DNA from: a bacterium
GTDB taxonomy: Bacteria > Pseudomonadota > Alphaproteobacteria > Caulobacterales > Caulobacteraceae
Length of the DNA: 50,338 nt
Direction: 5' to 3'
Assembly (NCBI GenBank): GCA_030824495.1
Contig: JAVBXP010000020.1
Span: forward strand, 1-50,338
Within the stretch, counting starts at the first letter, position 1. Each line of letters starts with the position of its first letter. The notes under the pieces were generated by a model. That model was not told the origin of the DNA and ran no database searches. It saw nothing but the letters and a program-made list of their open reading frames with translations. This document shows, piece by piece, positions 44,691 to 50,338 of this stretch. Made by a program: the position numbers and the translations under genes.

Positions 44691-47005
44691 GCGATTTCGC
44701 GGCTCCGGCTCAGCGCCTTCTGTAGCGCGAGGGTCAATTGCTCGGCGCGAAACGGCTTGCGGAGCAGGGGCCAAGCCAGCGTCTCGGCCCCATCGCCTAG
44801 CCGCTCGCCCCCATAGCCCGTTGTCAGGACGATCGGCAGGTCCGGGGCGCGCGCCTGGGCGGCGTTGGCCAGATCAACGCCGCTCATGCCGCCCGGCATG
44901 ACGATGTCGGAGATCAGCAGGTCGAAGCGGTCGCCGGCCTGGATGCGCGCCAGCGCGCTAGGCCCATCGGACACCCCCTCGACCTGGCAGCCCAGATCAG
45001 AAAGCAGGCCCTCGGTGACTGTTCGGACCGCCGCATCATCCTCGACCAGCAATACCTTCAAGCCGGCGGCCCAGGGGCTGTCGTCGGTGTGGGAACGTTC
45101 CGCGGCGGGGGCTTCCATTTCGGCGTCGGCGGCTGGCAGGTAGAGCGAGACCGTGGTGCCGAAGCCAATCGACGAGTCGATCGTCACTGCGCCGCCCACC
45201 TGGTTTACGAAGCCGTAGACCTGGGCAAGACCGAGCCCGGTCCCCTTGCCGACGTCCTTGGTCGTGAAGAAGGGTTCGAACGCCCGCTCGAGGGTGTCGG
45301 GGTCCATGCCGCCGCCATTGTCGGACACCGCCACCAGGACGTAGTCGCCAACCAGCTGCGCGATTTCGCCCTCCTGCACGGTGCGCCGCTCGATGGAGAT
45401 TTCGACGTCGCCTCCTGAGTCGGGTACGGCGTCGGTGGCGTTGACCACCAGGTTAAGCAGCGCGGCCTCAAACTGGGCTGGATCCAGGCGGCCGCAACCG
45501 ACGGGCGTTTTGTGACGAATGGTGAGGTTGACCGCCTCGCCCACCGCGCGGCGCATCAGCGGCTCGATCTGCTGGATCAGCGCGGTGACATCGACCACCT
45601 CCAGCTTCAGTTCTTGCCGGCGCGAGAAGGCCAGCAGTTGGCGGGTGAGCCGCTCGCCTCGCCGTCCGGCGGCCAGCGCCGCCTCCGCCAGGCGCGTGAC
45701 CCTGCCGGTGTCGTCGGGGCGCTTAAGGATCATGTCGAGCCCGCCGATCACCACGGTCAGCAGGTTGTTGAAGTCATGGGCCACGCCGCCGGTCAGCCGT
45801 CCCACGGTTTCCAAGCGCTGAGCCTGGGCGAGGGCGGCTTCGGTCCGGGCGCGCTCGAGCAGGCTCTCTTCCAGCTCGCGCGTGCGTTCGGCCACGCGCA
45901 GCTCAAGGTCGCTGCGGGCCTCGACGATCTCGGTGATGTCGCTGGAGGTGCCGAACCAGCGATGGACGCCGCCAACCTCGTTGTGAATGGCGGTGGCGCG
46001 TCCATTTACCCAGCGCCAGACCCCGTCATGGCGACGCAGGCGATATTCGATGTCGTAGGGCAGGCCGCCCTTGGCGGCCTGGGTCCAGGCCTGCTGCACC
46101 CCGTCGCGGTCCTCGGGGTGGACGGCGTCGAGCCAGCCCTCTCCAAAGTGATGCTTGGCCGGAACACCGGTGAACGCCTCCCATTGCGGGCTGAGATAGT
46201 CACAGGCGCCATCGGGGCGGGTCGACCAGATCAGTTGGGGCAGGCTGTCGAGCAGGGCGCGGATGCGGGCCTCTCCGGCGCGCAGGGCGTTCTCCGATTG
46301 CCGCTGGGCGGTGACATCCTGGAACGTCACGGCCAAGCCGCCGGTGACCCTCATCGCGCTGGACCGGACGAAGCGTTCCTGGCCGTCGAGCAGGCGCCGC
46401 GCCTCGATATCGTCCGGGCCGCCGCTTTCAAACGCGCCCACCAGCCGCTGGACGATGGCGCGGCCATTTTCACCGGGAAAGATTTCGAGGATGCGCGCGC
46501 CTTTCAGCGTTTTCACCCCGCTGGGCGTCAGGCGGTCCGCGGCGTCATTCGAATAGGCCCAGGTAAAGTCGATGATCGTCTCGCCCTCATAGATCGGCTC
46601 GACGATGACGAAGCCGTCCAGGGACTGCTCTTGAAAAACACGAAACCGCTCTTCGGCGGCCACGCCCCGCAGTACGGCGATGCGGATCGCCCGCGCGATG
46701 AAGACGGTCGCTGACGCCGTGGCGACGAAGGTCGCGAGCGAGGCGTATTGCGGGCCCTCAAGCCACAAGACCCATACCGTGAGCGCGCTAGCGAGCGTCG
46801 CCAGCAGACCGCCGCGCGCGCCCGCGATCAGGGTCGCGAACAGTATGGCTGGGTAGAAGATCATGTAGTCGGGGGGATCGGCCATCACCAGGCCGATGGC
46901 GGCGCGGAGCGCGGCGGCGGCTGCGACGGCGCAAAGGGAGGCGGCGTAGGCCAGCGTCGGGCGTTCAATCGCCGTCGCGAACCGCTGCGCCAATCGTCCC
47001 ATCAT
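44687..47005 (-). CDS. hybrid sensor histidine kinase with membrane and PAS domains
   Basis: About 772 aa from ATG 47005; an upstream TTG at 47053 is possible but adds no domain. A DUF4118/KdpD-like membrane domain with about four helices (to about 110) is followed by two PAS domains (about 120-240 and 255-375; [20 protein letters not shown] closes the second). The HisKA phosphoacceptor His is in [12 protein letters not shown] (about 406). The HATPase has [28 protein letters not shown] and related boxes. A receiver has [12 protein letters not shown] and phospho-Asp in [11 protein letters not shown] (about 697). No partner regulator is adjacent, so it is an orphan; signal unknown. Confidence 0.93.
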   Translation of the reverse strand: MMGRLAQRFATAIERPTLAYAASLCAVAAAAALRAAIGLVMADPPDYMIFYPAILFATLIAGARGGLLATLASALTVWVLWLEGPQYASLATFVATASATVFIARAIRIAVLRGVAAEERFRVFQEQSLDGFVIVEPIYEGETIIDFTWAYSNDAADRLTPSGVKTLKGARILEIFPGENGRAIVQRLVGAFESGGPDDIEARRLLDGQERFVRSSAMRVTGGLAVTFQDVTAQRQSENALRAGEARIRALLDSLPQLIWSTRPDGACDYLSPQWEAFTGVPAKHHFGEGWLDAVHPEDRDGVQQAWTQAAKGGLPYDIEYRLRRHDGVWRWVNGRATAIHNEVGGVHRWFGTSSDITEIVEARSDLELRVAERTRELEESLLERARTEAALAQAQRLETVGRLTGGVAHDFNNLLTVVIGGLDMILKRPDDTGRVTRLAEAALAAGRRGERLTRQLLAFSRRQELKLEVVDVTALIQQIEPLMRRAVGEAVNLTIRHKTPVGCGRLDPAQFEAALLNLVVNATDAVPDSGGDVEISIERRTVQEGEIAQLVGDYVLVAVSDNGGGMDPDTLERAFEPFFTTKDVGKGTGLGLAQVYGFVNQVGGAVTIDSSIGFGTTVSLYLPAADAEMEAPAAERSHTDDSPWAAGLKVLLVEDDAAVRTVTEGLLSDLGCQVEGVSDGPSALARIQAGDRFDLLISDIVMPGGMSGVDLANAAQARAPDLPIVLTTGYGGERLGDGAETLAWPLLRKPFRAEQLTLALQKALSRSREIA

Positions 47006-47086
47006 GGCGCTGTCGACGCCCCCCAAGAAGTTCCCAGGATACGGAACCCCCAAAAGGCCACGACGTAAAGCGCCACGGAAAATTCA

Positions 47087-47114
47087 CTGGGCCCGCCGTC
47101 GCCGGCAGGCCCAG
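47087..47114 (-). terminator. terminator of the minus-strand SDR gene
   Basis: CTGGGCC (47087-47093) pairs with GGCCCAG (47108-47114), with an inner GCC/GGC stem. Read on the minus strand the stem is followed by TGAATTTTCC, a modest U-tract. Confidence 0.55.
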
Positions 47115-47122
47115 CCAAGAGC

Positions 47123-47905
<783 letters not shown>

Positions 47906-47962
47906 GGACGCTTGGCTCCCGTTCACGTCTAGTAGGGTCTCGTTATCTGAGGCTTTAGCTTG

Positions 47963-48391
47963 ATGAGCGCTAACTCAAAAGCGTCACCCCACGTCAACGG
48001 CGCGGCTTTCGACGCCAAGGATCCACTCAATCCGTCACGCGCGCTCGTGCCCGCGGTGGCGCGTGTGAACGAGCAACGTGTGACGCGCGGCTTCTGGCCG
48101 AAAATCCGCCGGGTGGCGACCAAGATCCCCTTCGCCGGCGACGCGCTTTCGATCTGGTTTTGCGCGCGCGATCCGGCGACGCCGGCGGGCGCCAAGGCGA
48201 TGATGATGGCGGGCTTGGCCTACTTCGTCCTGCCCACCGACGCGGTGCCCGATTTCCTGGCGGTGGTCGGTTTCACCGACGACGCGGCCGTCATTGCGGC
48301 TCTGCTGGCCATCGTCGGCAAGAACCTGAAGCCGCGTCATAAGGCCGAGGCCAGGCAGCTTCTGGATCAGCTCGGGCGCGACGCTGACTAG
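47963..48391 (+). CDS. DUF1232 (YkvA-like) small membrane protein
   Basis: 142 aa from ATG 47963 (the TTG just before it is also in frame). The conserved core is at about 75-115: AGLAYFVLPTDAVPDFLAVV followed by GFTDDAAVIAALLAIV, the DUF1232 signature with the invariant PxDxxPD. A basic N-terminal region contains KIRRVATKIPFAGDALSIWF. Function of the family is unknown. 3' end overlaps the transporter gene by 4 nt on the opposite strand (CTAG). Confidence 0.85.
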   Translation: MSANSKASPHVNGAAFDAKDPLNPSRALVPAVARVNEQRVTRGFWPKIRRVATKIPFAGDALSIWFCARDPATPAGAKAMMMAGLAYFVLPTDAVPDFLAVVGFTDDAAVIAALLAIVGKNLKPRHKAEARQLLDQLGRDAD

Positions 48392-49314
48392 GCTGTGTCC
48401 GCAGCGGCGGCGGTGGCCGCCTTGCTGGCCTGCATCTCGCGCCAGGTGATGAACAGGGTCGAGACCACGACGATGGCCGCGCCGGCGACGGTCCAGATGC
48501 TGGGGATCTCGTTGAAGAGGGTCAGGCCGACGATCACGGTGAACACCAGCCGGATATAGTCGATCGGGGCCATGGCCGCGGCGTCGCCGATCGACATGCC
48601 CTTGATGTAGCAGCCCTGAGTGACCGTCCCCAGCACGCCCATCAGGATCAGCAGCAGCAGGTCGAACGGTTCAGGCCAGCGCCAGGTGAGGAAGGCGCCG
48701 GGGATCCCCATGACTAGACCCAGCGCGGCCGACCAGACCAGCAGCACCATGGGCGAGTGGTCGCGGGTCATCACCTTCATGCCGGTGATGGTCAGGGCGA
48801 ACAGGAAGGACGAGGCCAGCATGGCCAAGGCCGGCCAGCCGATGGCGAACTGGCCGTTCATGCCCGGCAGCAGCATGATCAACACGCCGATGAAGCCGAT
48901 GATCGCCGCGCCGATGCGCAAGGGGCCGACCGTCTCGTGCAGCACCAGGGCCGCCAGCGGCACCAGCCATAGCGTGCGGGTGAACGACAACGCATTGGCG
49001 TCAGCCAGCGGCATCTTCTGGAAGGCGTAGAACGACAGGATCATCCCCAGCGTCCCGGCCGCGGACCGGAAGATCAGGATGCCCGGGCGTGTCGTGGCGA
49101 AGGCCGCGCCCCGCCGCTTCATGATGAACGGCAGCAGGATCACGAAGCCGGCGAGCTGGCGATAGAAGGTCTGCAGCGAGGCCGGATAGTCGTCGCCCAG
49201 ATACTTGATCAGGGTGGTCATGGCCGTGAAGCCGATCGCGGACGCGACCATCCAGAGAGCGCCGTGCAGATTGCGGTCGAGCTTCAGCGCCGCGGGCTTT
49301 TCGTCGGTGCTCAT
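48388..49314 (-). CDS. DMT-superfamily (EamA) transporter
   Basis: 308 aa with about ten hydrophobic helices in two EamA repeats (about 18-150 and 160-295). Recognisable pieces are FYRQLAGFVILLPFI, ALSFTRTLWLVPLAALVLHE (end of repeat one, with the conserved E) and PIDYIRLVFTVIVGLTLFNE (end of repeat two). Drug/metabolite exporter of unknown substrate, similar to RhaT/YdcZ-type permeases. Transcribed with the downstream-lying SDR gene on the same strand (25 nt between). Confidence 0.9.
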   Translation of the reverse strand: MSTDEKPAALKLDRNLHGALWMVASAIGFTAMTTLIKYLGDDYPASLQTFYRQLAGFVILLPFIMKRRGAAFATTRPGILIFRSAAGTLGMILSFYAFQKMPLADANALSFTRTLWLVPLAALVLHETVGPLRIGAAIIGFIGVLIMLLPGMNGQFAIGWPALAMLASSFLFALTITGMKVMTRDHSPMVLLVWSAALGLVMGIPGAFLTWRWPEPFDLLLLILMGVLGTVTQGCYIKGMSIGDAAAMAPIDYIRLVFTVIVGLTLFNEIPSIWTVAGAAIVVVSTLFITWREMQASKAATAAAADTA

Positions 49315-49339
49315 GGGGTGAGCCCGCGGCGCTCGGGGT

Positions 49340-50191
49340 TCAAGATTGACCGGGGATCATGTCGCCGAGGATCGTGGCGAAGGGCGAGACACTCGTCGTA
49401 TCCCAGGCGTGGCGCCCGCCGACGGTGATCCCGCCGTCGACCACCAGGTGGGTCCCGGAGACAAAGGCCGCAGCGTCCGAGGCCAGATAGAGCGCCGCCT
49501 GGGCGATGTCGTCGGGCAGGCCGGCCTTTGGCACCGGCTGGGCCTTGGAAGCGTTCTCGGCGACGCGGGCGGCCATCTGGTCGGCGACTTCGAGGGGCAG
49601 GCCGATGGAAGCGCCGAATATCGAGGTGGCGATCAGGCCCGGGCAGATGGCGTTGACGCGGATCTTCTGCGGTGAGAGCTGGGCGGCGGCCACGCGGCTC
49701 ATATGGATCACGCCGGCCTTGGCGGTCGAATAGGCGATGGGGCCAAAGCCGGCCTGCAGCCCGGCGATGGACGCGGTGTTGATGATCGATCCGCCGCCAC
49801 GTTCCAGCATCAGCGGCGCGGCGTGCTTCATGCCCAGCGCCGGACCCCGGACCAGGATGTCGAAGATCCAGCTCCAGCCCTCGGCGGTGATCTCGGTGAT
49901 GGTGCTCATCCGGTCGGAGATGCCGGCATTGTTGAACAGGATGTCGAGGCCGCCGAACTCAGTCTTGGCCTTCTTCACCGCCGCTTCGATATCGGCTTCC
50001 TTGGTGACGTCGCAGTGGGCGTACAAGACCTTGCCGGGGAAACGCTTCTCCAGCATGGCGCCCTTTTCGTCCTGGATGTCGGCGGCGACCACCTGGGCGC
50101 CCTCGGCGACAAACAGTTCGACCGTGCCCAGACCAATGCCCGAAGCCGCGCCGGTGATCATCGCCACCTTGCCGTCCAGACGCCCCGCCAT
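49340..50191 (-). CDS. SDR-family oxidoreductase
   Basis: 283 aa from ATG 50191, with GGGAGAG upstream; the longer frame to 50296 would translate repeat DNA and is rejected. Classical SDR: TGAASGIGLGTVELF (cofactor loop; the D after AQVVAA favours NAD), LFNNAGISDRM, Ser in IINTASIAGLQ and Y-x3-K in AYSTAKAGVIHMS. C-terminal FVSGTHLVVDGGITVGG is standard. Substrate cannot be assigned. Confidence 0.88.
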   Translation of the reverse strand: MAGRLDGKVAMITGAASGIGLGTVELFVAEGAQVVAADIQDEKGAMLEKRFPGKVLYAHCDVTKEADIEAAVKKAKTEFGGLDILFNNAGISDRMSTITEITAEGWSWIFDILVRGPALGMKHAAPLMLERGGGSIINTASIAGLQAGFGPIAYSTAKAGVIHMSRVAAAQLSPQKIRVNAICPGLIATSIFGASIGLPLEVADQMAARVAENASKAQPVPKAGLPDDIAQAALYLASDAAAFVSGTHLVVDGGITVGGRHAWDTTSVSPFATILGDMIPGQS

Positions 50192-50257
50192 GTTTCTCTC
50201 CCGATCTATTTTTATGTGATCGGCGATAACTAGAGCGGGTTCGAGGCGACGTCGAGG

Positions 50258-50315
50258 CCTCCCTTCCTCCCCTGCAAAGCGGGGGAGAGGGACCACGCGG
50301 CACGCGTGGTGGAGG
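50258..50315. repeat. alphaproteobacterial palindromic intergenic repeat
   Basis: Outer CCTCC (50258-50262) / GGAGG (50311-50315) encloses CTCCCC-N9-GGGGAG (50267-50287) and CCACGCG-GCA-CGCGTGG (50293-50309). Three-stem shape like the repeats at 11625 and 19135 but a different sequence family. Bases to 50338 show no gene. Confidence 0.7.
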
Positions 50316-50338
50316 GGGCGGGGCTGGGCTCTGAGCTT

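Noticed and set aside
45512..46714. 400-codon plus-strand frame opposite the histidine kinase
   Set aside because: No motifs; kinase domains on the other strand explain the codon pattern.
50192..50296. N-terminal extension of the last SDR gene
   Set aside because: It would translate a palindromic repeat (PLPRFAGEEG-like); the SDR fold begins at 50191 with a good ribosome site.

Overview
This is a GC-rich, densely coded alphaproteobacterial chromosome segment, almost certainly from the family Caulobacteraceae (Caulobacter, Phenylobacterium or a relative). The evidence is the gene order: alkB lies divergently just upstream of dnaK-dnaJ, an arrangement I recall from Caulobacter. The rest follows the conserved alphaproteobacterial blocks mutS-glnD-murJ-trpS-usp-nfuA-tsaB-rimI-fur-miaB-phoH-ybeY-corC-lnt-HTH-metK-trmB and rimP-nusA-ylxR-infB-rbfA-truB-rpsO-pnp. 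Several upstream regions resemble the Caulobacter housekeeping promoter (TTGACGS, 10-14 nt, GCTANAWC). No insertion sequence, prophage, CRISPR array, rRNA or tRNA gene was seen, and no gene-free stretch exceeds 300 bases.

Layout. 1-2416: start of the FtsK translocase (minus, cut by the window edge), a small proline-rich membrane protein, alkB, and a small HExxH protein. 2447-5848: dnaK-dnaJ behind a heat-shock-type promoter. 5876-8214: accessory island with an anchored metallo-beta-lactamase-fold hydrolase divergent from a TetR regulator over a 31-bp inverted repeat, plus a GNAT enzyme. 8323-19123: mutS, a coupled HAD phosphatase, a globin-coupled chemoreceptor (minus), glnD, murJ and trpS. 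19297-29965: a nearly continuous run of plus-strand genes, many overlapping by 4-17 nt, for Fe-S carriers, tRNA modification (tsaB, miaB, trmB), rRNA maturation (ybeY), envelope lipoproteins (lnt) and SAM synthesis. 30048-31074: a small membrane protein and ppa. 31225-43703: the transcription/translation cluster rimP to pnp, interrupted between infB and rbfA by a lipocalin, a second lipoprotein and a dienelactone hydrolase. 43703-50191: accessory genes (short iron-permease-family protein, SRAP DNA-crosslink protein, orphan hybrid histidine kinase, two SDR dehydrogenases, DUF1232 protein, DMT transporter).

The genes are mostly housekeeping. The new-looking material is in the RNA leaders and intergenic DNA: a 13-codon Trp-containing leader ORF upstream of trpS, a UUCG-loop terminator inside the rimP operon leader, several hairpins in the pnp leader, a hairpin between dnaK and dnaJ, and cloverleaf-shaped intergenic repeats at 11625, 19135 and 50258. 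All functional calls come from reading motifs and translated sequence by eye; no search was run.
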